NCBI GenBank assembly: GCA_964458495.1
Contig: CAYWJB010000016.1
Span: forward strand, 12,748 to 76,747
Length of the DNA stretch: 64,000 bases
Origin: JANWVO01 sp964458495
Lineage (GTDB): Bacteria > Acidobacteriota > Terriglobia > Bryobacterales > Bryobacteraceae
Direction of reading: 5' to 3'
In this document: piece after piece, positions 25,237 to 33,512 of the stretch
Position numbering within the stretch: position 1 is the first letter of the stretch
Layout of the letters: the number at the start of each line of letters is the position of its first letter
Notes under the pieces: generated by a model
The model's database searches: none
Seen by the model: the letters and a program-made list of their open reading frames with translations, nothing else
What the model was told of the DNA's origin: nothing
Translations under genes and position numbers: made by a program

Positions 25237-27345
25237 TCAATCGTCCAGCGCCAGCACCTCGTACAGCGCAATCGCCGGCGTATGCGTCTCCAGCCAGCCA
25301 TCGCGGTACTGGAACGCGGCTTCCCGGCCCGTCCACAGCCATCGCGCGCGCCGCGGGCGCCGCGCCACGCGCAGCCGCAGCCTCTGCGGCGGCAGCGGAA
25401 TGTGCTCGCGAATCGGTCCCTTCATCGCGTATGGGTTGGTCAGATTCACCAGATGCACGGTCACGGACGACGCTTGCCGCCACACGGCTGCGTCCACCAG
25501 CCCCGGCCCTTCCACCGTGAGCACCGGTTCTTCATTCAGCGCCCACCGCACCGCGTTGGCCAGCAGGCGGCCGTGATCGGGACACATCACCTCCCAGAAC
25601 GTCCGGTCGATATCCCACGGAAAATACACCACGCGGCCCTTGCCATACGTGCGGCACACCACAGCCGGAATATTCGTGGGCGGCTGGCGGACGTAGACCT
25701 CTTCCATCGGCAGATCCGGGTAGGACGGCATGGTGGTCAATGGCGGCAACTCCCGCGAGCGCGGTTCGATCTCCACGCGGCGCACGCCGTGGATGAAGCG
25801 CCCCGCGTCGCGCAGCCCCTCCAGCAGCGGGTGCTCGCGGTCCCGGATGTCGATGTACGCGTTCTGCTGCCGCTGAATCGTGCGTCCCGCCCGGGAGCAT
25901 CCGAACAGTTCCGCCAGCCCGAAGTCCGGGCGCCGCCGCCCGCTCTCGTCATACAGCGAAGTCTCGTGCGTTGCCACCAGCCCTCCGCCGCCTTCCACGA
26001 ACGCCCGCAACTGCGCGCACTGCGCCTCGGACAGCGCCGCGATGTTGGGCAGGATCAGCGCGCGATAGCCCCGCACGTGCTCCGCGTCCAGCATGCCGTC
26101 GTGCGCCATCTCGAACGGGATGCGCGCCTCGATCAGCGCATGGAAGGCGCCGCGGATGAAATCGTCGGCGTCTGCGGCCACGCGCAGCGCCGTCTGCTGC
26201 GAGTACACGATTGCGGCGCGCGCGAGGTTGGCCTCGTTGCGGAAGTAGCGCTCGTGCCGCGCATGCCAGGCAAACAGCTCCTCCACGGGCCGCAGCCACC
26301 GCATGTCCAGCGGCTTGGCGTTGAACTTCGTGATCCACGGCCTCATTCCGTGGGCCATGCCGTCGGCCGCCCACAGCTGGATCTCCGCCGGCTGCTGTAC
26401 GGAGTCCTTCCAGCGGTAGGGCGCCTCGAGCCCCACGGAAATGATCCCCGCCACGGGCTTGCCGCCGAGCGCGGCGCGGTACTCGCGCGCGTTCTTCCCG
26501 TTGGCCCACGCCAGTTGCACCCCATAGCGCGCCTGCCGGTCGGCCACCAGAAAGGGAGCGCGCTCGCCCGCGCGCTTCATGTCCAGCTCCGCGTTCGCGC
26601 CGCCGCCCGTATTCGGAATGAACGCCGCCTGCGGCCTCGCCGAGCCCACCGCCGCGTCCAGTGCGTCCCACAGCTCGAACAGCCGCTGATTGGAAAACTC
26701 GCGCCACGCGGTCCAGGCGGGGTCGGAGCGGTCCCCCGTGCGCGGCAGGTCGCGCCCCGCAAACGCGCGGAAGTTGCGCCGGCAGTGATCGCACCAGCAC
26801 ATCCCGGAGCCGGACCAGCGGTTGGCAAAGATCCCGTCGATGTCGTAGAGCTCCGCAATTTCGCGCACCACCTCGCGCATGAACTCGAAGTTGTACGGGC
26901 CCAGCCCGCACGTCACCCAGTAGTCCGGCATCGCCCAGTGGCGGCGCGGGCGGCCCTCTGCATCCCGGGCGATCCAGTCCGGGTGCGCCTGAAAGACGTC
27001 GTCGTGCGCAGCGTGGGGATCCACGCGCGCCAGGATCGCCAGCCCCATCTTGCGGCACTCGGCCGCCAGTTCGCCGAACGGGTCCTGCCCCTCTTTCATG
27101 AACCGCGACTTGTAGTGCAGCGGGATCCGCGTCGGATAGAAGGCCACGCATCCGCCCGCCGACAGGCAGACGCCTTGCGCGCGAACGCGCCGGATGTAGC
27201 CGAGCCAGAACTTCATGTCATAGCGCCCGGGGTCGTCCTCCACAAAGGCCAGCTGAAGCCATCGCATTGGCTCAGCCAGCCGCGAGCCGGGCGCATTCGA
27301 CAACGCCGCAACCAGCGGCGAGGCGGCGAATTCTCTGCGGGTCAT
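25237..27345 (-). CDS. Tat-exported glycoside-hydrolase-like protein with beta-galactosidase trimerisation-like domain
   Basis: 702 residues beginning MTRREFAASPLVAAL, a twin-arginine-like signal, with GGGAGAAG upstream of the ATG. Residues about 30-370 resemble a TIM-barrel hydrolase of the hypothetical GHL/alpha-fucosidase-like type: DGIFANRWSGSGMCWCDHC and WVTCGLGPYNFEFMREV. Residues about 385-600 look like the class I glutamine-amidotransferase-like trimerisation domain of GH42 beta-galactosidases (YRALILPNIAALSEAQ, FVEGGGGLVATHETSLYDE). A small C-terminal beta domain follows. Catalytic acids cannot be assigned with confidence. Probably degrades plant or microbial glycans in the periplasm. 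Confidence 0.75.
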   Translation of the reverse strand: MTRREFAASPLVAALSNAPGSRLAEPMRWLQLAFVEDDPGRYDMKFWLGYIRRVRAQGVCLSAGGCVAFYPTRIPLHYKSRFMKEGQDPFGELAAECRKMGLAILARVDPHAAHDDVFQAHPDWIARDAEGRPRRHWAMPDYWVTCGLGPYNFEFMREVVREIAELYDIDGIFANRWSGSGMCWCDHCRRNFRAFAGRDLPRTGDRSDPAWTAWREFSNQRLFELWDALDAAVGSARPQAAFIPNTGGGANAELDMKRAGERAPFLVADRQARYGVQLAWANGKNAREYRAALGGKPVAGIISVGLEAPYRWKDSVQQPAEIQLWAADGMAHGMRPWITKFNAKPLDMRWLRPVEELFAWHARHERYFRNEANLARAAIVYSQQTALRVAADADDFIRGAFHALIEARIPFEMAHDGMLDAEHVRGYRALILPNIAALSEAQCAQLRAFVEGGGGLVATHETSLYDESGRRRPDFGLAELFGCSRAGRTIQRQQNAYIDIRDREHPLLEGLRDAGRFIHGVRRVEIEPRSRELPPLTTMPSYPDLPMEEVYVRQPPTNIPAVVCRTYGKGRVVYFPWDIDRTFWEVMCPDHGRLLANAVRWALNEEPVLTVEGPGLVDAAVWRQASSVTVHLVNLTNPYAMKGPIREHIPLPPQRLRLRVARRPRRARWLWTGREAAFQYRDGWLETHTPAIALYEVLALDD

Positions 27346-27388
27346 GGTGCGATCTTCTCCCTTCGAACAGTTCCGGTCAGCCCGGGAA

Positions 27389-27469
27389 GGGGACTGATGC
27401 CTCTGTCAGGCCCCGAACCATCGCAATCCTTCACGTCCGGCCCGGACGTGGACAGAGGTGTCTGTCCCC
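27389..27469. repeat. REP-like palindromic extragenic element
   Basis: An imperfect inverted repeat (GGGGACTGATGCCTCTGTC at 27389-27407 against GACAGAGGTGTCTGTCCCC at 27451-27469; 16 of 19 pair) encloses a perfect 9-bp hairpin, CACGTCCGG/CCGGACGTG with a 1-nt loop (27432-27450). The right arm itself contains GACAGA/TCTGTC. It lies in the 184-bp gap between divergent genes. The GGGGACAG core resembles the start of the repeat at 36327, so it is probably related to transposase-mobilised REP sequences. Confidence 0.6.
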
Positions 27470-27529
27470 CTCCCACTCACGCCATTTGCTCGTCCACCGC
27501 GCAGCATACACTGAAGCGAGGGGAAAATC

Positions 27530-30223
27530 ATGGCCCGCGCAACAATTCTGATCCTTCTGGTTCTCGTGCTGTTCAGCGCCCGTTGGCTGGCGGGAATGGC
27601 CATCGAATACCAGTGGTGGAAAGAGATGCAGCAGGTGGAGACATGGCTCCAGATGCTCTCCTACAACCTCATCCCCGCATCCTTGGGAACCGTCGCCGCC
27701 TTCGCCGTCTTCTGGGTGGCACACGCCCGCGGCATGAAGCACGCCGGCACAGGGCTGCGCGAACATCCCTTGTATGCGCGTCTCTCCACCCTCGCAATTC
27801 TCCTGTTTGCGGCCCTGGTTGCTTCGGCGACCATCGACTCCTGGACCATCGTCCGCTGGGCCGGAAGCCGCGGCGCCTCCGCCGGCTGGACGGATCCCGT
27901 CTTCGGCAATCCCCTCAGCTTCTACTTCTTCGACCTGCCGTTCTACCGTGTGCTGCTGCGCTTCGTGCTGGCCGTGACGTTCGTCGCCGGGCTCCTCTTC
28001 TGGGCTGCCGCGCGCTTCTGGGAACTCAGAAACCGCGTCTCCTGGGCCGAAGAGACAGGCTTCCGCTACGACGTCGACCTGAGCGACCTGCGCGGTTCTT
28101 TCGATTCGCGCTTCCTGCGCGCCGCGGCGGCGCTGTTCCTCGCCGCCTGGGCGGTGTCGATCCTCCTCGGCCGCTACGACCTGCTGTTCGAAGACCACGG
28201 CTCGCTGGTGGGCGTCGACTGGACTGCGGAAAACGTCAGCCTGCCGCTCATCGTTGTCAAGAGCCTCGCCGCTCTCGCCGCTGCGGCGGCCTTTCTGTTG
28301 GGCCGCTGGAAATGGGCGCTTGTCTTTCCCGCGGCTCTCGTCGCCGGCGCCGTCATCCCGCCGCTGTTCAGCTCACTCTATGTGCGGCCCAGCGAGATCA
28401 CCATTCAGCGGCCCTACATCCAGCGCCACATCGCCGCCACCCGCGCCGCCTACAGGCTGGACCGCAGGACCGTGGAGGTGGACTTCCCCGCACAGTTGGA
28501 GGCCCCCCTCGACCGCGCCCGCCACCGCGCCCTGTTCGACAACGTGCGTCTCTGGGACTGGCGCGCCTTCCACGACACCGTGACGCAGATCCAGGCCCTG
28601 CGGCCCTATTACGTCTTCCACGACTCCGACGTCGACCGCTACCTCATCGACGGCCAGCTCCGCCAGATCCTCATCACGCCCCGCGAGATCGACGTCGGCC
28701 AGCTGCCGGCCGACGCCCGGGCGCGCTGGATCAACCCCCACTTCGTCTACACCCACGGCTACGGCATGGTGGCCGCGGAAGCGGCGCGCATCACGCAGGA
28801 CGGCCTGCCTTACCTTCTCATCCAGGACGCCCCGCCCGCGGTGAAGACGAAATCGCTGCGCCTCACGCGTCCGGAGATCTACTTCGGAGAGGTCTCCCAC
28901 GAGCCCGTCTTCGTGCACACCAAACAGCCGGAGTTCGACTACCCGTCGGGCTCGGGCAACGTGGAGACCCGTTACGCCGGACGTGGCGGCTTCCCCATCT
29001 CCTCCATGCCGCTGCGCTTCGCCGCCGCCCTCCAATACGGCGACTGGAACATCGTCCTCACCTCCTACATCACGCCCGAGAGCCGCATGATCATCCGCCG
29101 CAAGGTGCGCGAGCGGCTCCAGGCTCTGGCCGAATTCCTCTTGTGGGACCAGGACCCCTATCTCGTCATCACCGAAGACGGGCGGCTTGTGTGGATCGTG
29201 GACGGCTACACCGCCAGCGCCGGCCACCCCTACTCGCGCTTCCTGCGGCTTGAGGGCGCCGGGCTGCTGAACTACATCCGCAACCCGGTGAAGGCCACCG
29301 TCGACGCCTACGACGGCACCGTCCGCATCTACGTCTTCGACGAGGAAGATCCCATCCTCGCCTCCTACCGCAAGCTCTTCCCGCGCCTGTTCCATCCGGC
29401 GAGCGACATGCCCCCCGGCCTGCGCGCCCATGCCCGCTACCCGGAAACCATCTTCCGGGTGCAAGCCGAAATCTACCGCACCTACCACATGACCGATCCG
29501 GAGGCCTTTTACAACAAGGAAGACGTCTGGGATCTCGCCCGCAACATGAACAGCCCCGGCGGACGCCCGCAGCCGGTGACGCCCACCTACATCGTCGCGG
29601 CTCTGCCCGGCAGCGACGAGCCGGAGTTCCTGCTGATGACCACATTCACGCCGCGCAACAAGGACAACCTCATCGGACTCATGGTGGCGCGCTGCGACGG
29701 CGATTCCCTCGGCGAGTTGCGGTTCCTCCAGCTCTCCAAGCAACAGCTCATCTTCGGCCCCATGCAGATCGAGGCCAGGATCAACCAGGACCAGAACATC
29801 AGCAAGGATCTCACGCTCTGGAACCAGCAAGGCTCCCAGGTGCTGCGCGGGCAGATGCTCGTGCTGCCGGTCGAAAACACGCTCGTCTACATCGAGCCCA
29901 TCTACATCCAGGCCGCCGAAGCCCGCATGCCGCAGCTGAAAAAGGTGGTCGCGGCCATGGGCAACCGGCTCATCTATGCCGATACCTATGAAGACGCACT
30001 GGCCCAGTTGACCGGCCAGGCCGCCCCTGCGGCGAAGACCGCGGAAACCCCAACGGCGGTGCCCGCGCCTTCTGCGAAGCCCGACGAACGGCGCCAGATC
30101 CTCGAAGAAATCTCCCGGCGGCTGCAGCGTTACCGGGAACTGATGGGGCAGGGCCGGTTTGCCGATGCCGGCCGGGAAATCGAAGCGCTGGAGAGGCTCG
30201 CCCGGCAGGCGCAGCAGGAATAA
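27530..30223 (+). CDS. UPF0182 family membrane protein
   Basis: An 897-residue protein of the UPF0182 family (COG1615). About seven transmembrane segments lie in the first 300 residues (ILILLVLVLFSARWLAG, LGTVAAFAVFWVAH, LAILLFAALVASATI and so on). A large soluble domain (about 300-800) then carries conserved stretches such as YVFHDSDVDRY and LVWIVDGYTASAGHPYS. The C-terminal 90 residues are Ala/Pro-rich, then charged and helical. Full length for the family. Function is not established for any member. The ribosome site GAGGGG lies 7 bp before the ATG. Confidence 0.9.
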   Translation: MARATILILLVLVLFSARWLAGMAIEYQWWKEMQQVETWLQMLSYNLIPASLGTVAAFAVFWVAHARGMKHAGTGLREHPLYARLSTLAILLFAALVASATIDSWTIVRWAGSRGASAGWTDPVFGNPLSFYFFDLPFYRVLLRFVLAVTFVAGLLFWAAARFWELRNRVSWAEETGFRYDVDLSDLRGSFDSRFLRAAAALFLAAWAVSILLGRYDLLFEDHGSLVGVDWTAENVSLPLIVVKSLAALAAAAAFLLGRWKWALVFPAALVAGAVIPPLFSSLYVRPSEITIQRPYIQRHIAATRAAYRLDRRTVEVDFPAQLEAPLDRARHRALFDNVRLWDWRAFHDTVTQIQALRPYYVFHDSDVDRYLIDGQLRQILITPREIDVGQLPADARARWINPHFVYTHGYGMVAAEAARITQDGLPYLLIQDAPPAVKTKSLRLTRPEIYFGEVSHEPVFVHTKQPEFDYPSGSGNVETRYAGRGGFPISSMPLRFAAALQYGDWNIVLTSYITPESRMIIRRKVRERLQALAEFLLWDQDPYLVITEDGRLVWIVDGYTASAGHPYSRFLRLEGAGLLNYIRNPVKATVDAYDGTVRIYVFDEEDPILASYRKLFPRLFHPASDMPPGLRAHARYPETIFRVQAEIYRTYHMTDPEAFYNKEDVWDLARNMNSPGGRPQPVTPTYIVAALPGSDEPEFLLMTTFTPRNKDNLIGLMVARCDGDSLGELRFLQLSKQQLIFGPMQIEARINQDQNISKDLTLWNQQGSQVLRGQMLVLPVENTLVYIEPIYIQAAEARMPQLKKVVAAMGNRLIYADTYEDALAQLTGQAAPAAKTAETPTAVPAPSAKPDERRQILEEISRRLQRYRELMGQGRFADAGREIEALERLARQAQQE

Positions 30224-30316
30224 GGCGAAGCCGGAAAGGACGACCGGCAAATTCCGTGAATCAGGGGATTCCTTTCGGGAGTCTTCCTCACTAAACTGAG
30301 TCAAGGGAATTCAGCT

Positions 30317-30697
30317 GTGGAGGAGACCCCCAAGAAGCGCATCCTGGTGGTAGACGACGACGCCGGCGTGCGCGACGTGCTCAAGAGCATGCTGGAGATG
30401 GCCGGCTATTCGGTCAGTGTCGCCGAAAACGGCAAGGAAGCCATGCGGGCTCTTCGTGTGGAGGGCGCGGACCTGATCCTCACCGATCTCGTGATGCCCG
30501 AGCAGGAAGGGATCGAGACCATCAAGGCCCTACGGCAGGAGTACCCGGACCTGAAAGTCATCGCCATGAGCGGGGCCTTCGGAGGCGACTATCTTCGCAT
30601 TGCCGCCTACCTCGGGGCGCACGGCACCCTCCCCAAGCCGATCCAGATGGAAGCGCTCCTGAAACTGGTTGCGAACGTTCTTTCCGGCCCGGCCTGA
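30317..30697 (+). CDS. Single-domain response regulator (CheY-like)
   Basis: 126 residues from GTG at 30317. It is a lone receiver domain: acidic pair in ILVVDDDAG, phosphoacceptor Asp in DLILTDLVMPEQ, Thr/Ser switch replaced by the Ser in VIAMSGAF, and Lys in TLPKPIQ. No output domain follows, so it should act by protein contact or in a phosphorelay. No histidine kinase is adjacent. It lies 93 bp downstream of the UPF0182 gene. Confidence 0.9.
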   Translation: MEETPKKRILVVDDDAGVRDVLKSMLEMAGYSVSVAENGKEAMRALRVEGADLILTDLVMPEQEGIETIKALRQEYPDLKVIAMSGAFGGDYLRIAAYLGAHGTLPKPIQMEALLKLVANVLSGPA

Positions 30698-30710
30698 CCC
30701 GCCGTCAGAC

Positions 30711-31499
30711 TCACTGTCCGGGCCAGGGGCGGCGCGACAATCGCGGGTCCTGCTTCTGGCTGTCGCGGCCCGGAGGCACGACGGCCGGCCTGCCCGCCGC
30801 AGGGGGCAACCCTTCCAGTTCCGGCTCCTCGAACTTCAGCGTACGGTCCAGGATCATCTCCACTGTCGAGCCGCGCTCCAGCATCGCGTCCGGGCCCCGC
30901 GTCAGCATGACCCCCACCAGCCCGGCGGCGGCCCCTGCCGCGGCGCCGATGCCCGCGCCCTTGCCCGTGCGCGTGGCCACCCCGCCAACCATGGTGCCCC
31001 ACCCGGCGGCCTCGCCCACCTTCACCGCGTCGCCGCTCTTGTTGGTCTCCCCTTCCACCTTGCCCTCGGTCCGGTCCACGCGGCCGGGGTTGGAGGCGTC
31101 CAGCGTATGCACCGCAGCGCGGAAGTCTCTCGTCACCCCGTTGGGCAGGGTCAGTGCGTCAAAGCGCACATACAGCTCGGCGCGGCCCTTCACGCGCCCG
31201 CCGCGTTTCACTTGCGTCACCGTGCCCGTCACGTAGGAGCCGGGAGGGATCACGATCCGTCCGCCGGAGAGCACGGGAAACGCGGTCTGCAGGTACACGC
31301 GGTCGCCGATGGCGGCCGTCTTCGTGCTCACGCTGTTGATCAGCTGCAGCGGGATCTTCGTGCCTTCCGGCACCGTGTAGACGCGCTCCTCTGCGGCGGG
31401 AACAGAGGGCTGGCCTTCGGGCTTGGCCTCCGGCCATTGCGCCGGCGCTGCCACAGCCAGCAAAGCCAGCACCTCGATGCAAAGGGCAATGGGTTTCAC
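30711..31499 (-). CDS. Exported protein with TrbI/VirB10-like core and glycine-zipper segment
   Basis: 262 residues from GTG 31499 behind GGGAGGG. A signal peptide (LCIEVLALLAVAAPAQ) is followed by a beta-rich domain (about 40-130) of the TrbI-like type, with PEGTKIPLQLINSVSTKTA and VIPPGSYVTGTVTQVKR. A Gly/Ala-rich hydrophobic stretch about 185-210 (GAGIGAAAGAAAGLVGV) resembles a glycine zipper. No conjugation genes are nearby, so a general envelope role is more likely than secretion. Function unknown. Confidence 0.75.
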   Translation of the reverse strand: MKPIALCIEVLALLAVAAPAQWPEAKPEGQPSVPAAEERVYTVPEGTKIPLQLINSVSTKTAAIGDRVYLQTAFPVLSGGRIVIPPGSYVTGTVTQVKRGGRVKGRAELYVRFDALTLPNGVTRDFRAAVHTLDASNPGRVDRTEGKVEGETNKSGDAVKVGEAAGWGTMVGGVATRTGKGAGIGAAAGAAAGLVGVMLTRGPDAMLERGSTVEMILDRTLKFEEPELEGLPPAAGRPAVVPPGRDSQKQDPRLSRRPWPGQ

Positions 31500-31561
31500 G
31501 TGGTTTCCCTCCCTCTTAGGCTAAACCCGGTGCGGGCGCGCGCCAAGCGGCTCGGCGCCCG

Positions 31562-32407
31562 TCAATAGGTGGAACGCAGCCGCTCCTCGGCCGGTTGCGC
31601 CCCAGACGGGGCCACGTGCAGACGGATCCCCGCCTGCGTGACCTCCTCGCCGATGGCGATGCGGACTTCCGGGTCCGCCCCGGTCCACTCCGGCAGCCGG
31701 AGCCGGACCTCGTAAATCCCGGCCGCCCCCACGCTGAGCCCCGCGTAAACAATGTGGCCGGCAGGCAGCTCGATGCCATCCAGGTAGATCCGCATCGAGT
31801 CGCGCGCCTTTAACTCGTTCGGGCGCGCGGCCGGTTGAAGGTTGACCGGGCGCCGCAGGGCCGGCCCCCAGCCGGTGCCGTAAAGGATGACCTCATCCCC
31901 CGGATGCAGCGGACGGTCCGCCAGGCACCACTCGTCGGTTGCGGCGTGACGGGCCAGCACCCACGCCTCCTCCAGAGGCAGCAGCGCCGGCGCCGCTTCC
32001 TTCAGCTTCACGCGTGCCGCCGGCCCCAGCAGCGCATTCCTGGTCAAGACCACGGTCGCTGCGCCGGGAAGCAGCTCCGGCGGCACGACGAAAACCACCG
32101 CTTCGGGCGAGGCATACTCGATGGCCGCCAGGATCCCGTTCACCCGCACCGTGACGCCTGTGCCCGGCAAAAGCGTGGGCAGCTGAACCGCGTTCGGGGC
32201 CACATCGGCGCGCGACGCCACCCCGTTGCTCAGGTTCTCTCCAAAGATCACCGCCAGCGTGTTGGGCGCCAGCTCTCCGGCTGCGCCGCTGCCGAGGACA
32301 TAGATGGAATTGCTGCTGTAGGCGATTGCCCGCCGCTCGTCCGGAGGCGCGGCCATGACGGCGCAGGCCGCGAGCACGAGCAGGGCGCCGGGGAAGCGCC
32401 ACCGCAT
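31562..32407 (-). CDS. Secreted Solibacter-type TIGR03437 domain protein
   Basis: 281 residues with a signal peptide (FPGALLVLAACAVMAA). The body matches the pattern of the 'uncharacterised protein (TIGR03437)' C-terminal domain that is expanded in Solibacter and relatives: GELAPNTLAVIFGENLSNG, GVTVRVNGILAAIEYASPE, DEVILYGTGWGP and a final GAAGIYEVRLRLPE strand. Here the domain makes up nearly the whole protein instead of sitting at the end of a longer surface protein. Function is unknown. It is the clearest taxonomic clue in the window. Confidence 0.78.
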   Translation of the reverse strand: MRWRFPGALLVLAACAVMAAPPDERRAIAYSSNSIYVLGSGAAGELAPNTLAVIFGENLSNGVASRADVAPNAVQLPTLLPGTGVTVRVNGILAAIEYASPEAVVFVVPPELLPGAATVVLTRNALLGPAARVKLKEAAPALLPLEEAWVLARHAATDEWCLADRPLHPGDEVILYGTGWGPALRRPVNLQPAARPNELKARDSMRIYLDGIELPAGHIVYAGLSVGAAGIYEVRLRLPEWTGADPEVRIAIGEEVTQAGIRLHVAPSGAQPAEERLRSTY

Positions 32408-32464
32408 CCAATCTGATGCTAAGGCGGCGGGATGCGGTTGTCGATATCCCGGATTGCCGGTTGG

Positions 32465-33460
32465 TTATAGCTCTTCCGGCAACAGCGCCAGAGCCTTGCG
32501 GGTCATGGAAGCCAGCGGCAGCGCTGTCAGCGTCTTCAGATCATGCCACCGCCAGCCGGCAGGGGCGCGGCTCAGGCGGCCCAGCCACACCTCCACCGTG
32601 TAATCATGCCGCGTGATCGAATGCCGGAAATTGCCCAGGCGCTTGAGGTTCTTCACCGGGGGCAGATCCTCGAGCGGCGGCAGCTCCCAGAAGCCCGCCA
32701 GCCGGGCAGCCTTGCCGTCGCGCTTCTTCAGCAACACGCTCCCGTTGTGGAGGATGACAGCGAGCCGAAGCTGCTCCTGAACCGGGTCCCGGCGGCGGCG
32801 CCGCACCGGAATCTCGCCGGCAAGCCCGCGGGCGTGAGCCTGGCAAAGCTCGCGCCAGGGGCATAGCAGGCACTTCGGTTGCCGGGGCAGGCACAGTGTG
32901 GCGCCCAGCTCCATCAGAGCCTGGTTGAAGTCGCCGGGGCGCTGCGGATCGAGAAGCGATTGGGCGAGCTCTTTGAGCCGGAGCCGGACGGCTGGCGAAT
33001 CGATATCGCCCGGTTCCGCCGAATATCGCGCCATCACGCGGGCGACGTTGCCATCGAGCACGGCACAGGGCTCGTGAAAACAGATGGAAGCCACGGCGGC
33101 AGCCGTATAGTCCCCGATGCCTGGCAGCCGCCGCCATTCCGCTGCCGTATCCGGGTAGCGCCCCAAAGCTGCCAACGCCTCGGCGGCGCGGCGCAGATTG
33201 CGCGCGCGGGCGTAGTAACCGAGCCCCGCCCACAGCGCCAGTAACTCCTCTTCCGGGGCGGCAGCCAGGCTCTCCGGTGTGGGAAAGCGGGCCAGAAAGC
33301 GCTCATAGTAGGGCAGTACGGCGGTCACGCGCGTCTGCTGGAGCATGACTTCCGAGACGAGCACGCGCCACGGGTCGCGCGTGCGCCGCCAGGGCAACTC
33401 GCGCCTGGCCGTGGCATACCATTCCAGCAGAAGACGGGCGGGGCGGCGGGCGTTCCGCAT
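32465..33460 (-). CDS. mutY: Adenine DNA glycosylase
   Basis: A 331-residue base-excision repair enzyme removing A mispaired with 8-oxoguanine. The start at 33460 (MRNARRP) avoids overlap with uvrA and puts WRVLVSEVMLQQT, with the catalytic Glu, at the usual place. The helix-hairpin-helix LPGIGDYTAAAV precedes the catalytic Asp in VLDGNVARVMAR. The 4Fe-4S motif is Cys-x6-Cys-x2-Cys-x5-Cys in CLPRQPKCLLCPWRELC. The C-terminal NUDIX-like domain recognises 8-oxoG. Divergent from uvrA, another repair gene, 52 bp apart. Confidence 0.94.
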   Translation of the reverse strand: MRNARRPARLLLEWYATARRELPWRRTRDPWRVLVSEVMLQQTRVTAVLPYYERFLARFPTPESLAAAPEEELLALWAGLGYYARARNLRRAAEALAALGRYPDTAAEWRRLPGIGDYTAAAVASICFHEPCAVLDGNVARVMARYSAEPGDIDSPAVRLRLKELAQSLLDPQRPGDFNQALMELGATLCLPRQPKCLLCPWRELCQAHARGLAGEIPVRRRRRDPVQEQLRLAVILHNGSVLLKKRDGKAARLAGFWELPPLEDLPPVKNLKRLGNFRHSITRHDYTVEVWLGRLSRAPAGWRWHDLKTLTALPLASMTRKALALLPEEL

Positions 33461-33512
33461 GCGGTTGCTACAATGATGAGGGATTCCCCCGCGCGCGAGC
33501 AAATTCCCTGCC

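Noticed and set aside
25282..29253. A 1,323-codon open frame on the plus strand opposite the glycosidase-like gene and through UPF0182
   Set aside because: Arg/His/Ala/Pro-rich composition typical of shadow frames in high-GC DNA. It crosses two well-supported genes on both strands, matches no domain and has no ribosome site.
30711..31499. Conjugation or type IV secretion component from the TrbI/VirB10-like segment
   Set aside because: No other conjugation gene is nearby and the neighbours are a receiver protein and a lineage-specific secreted protein.
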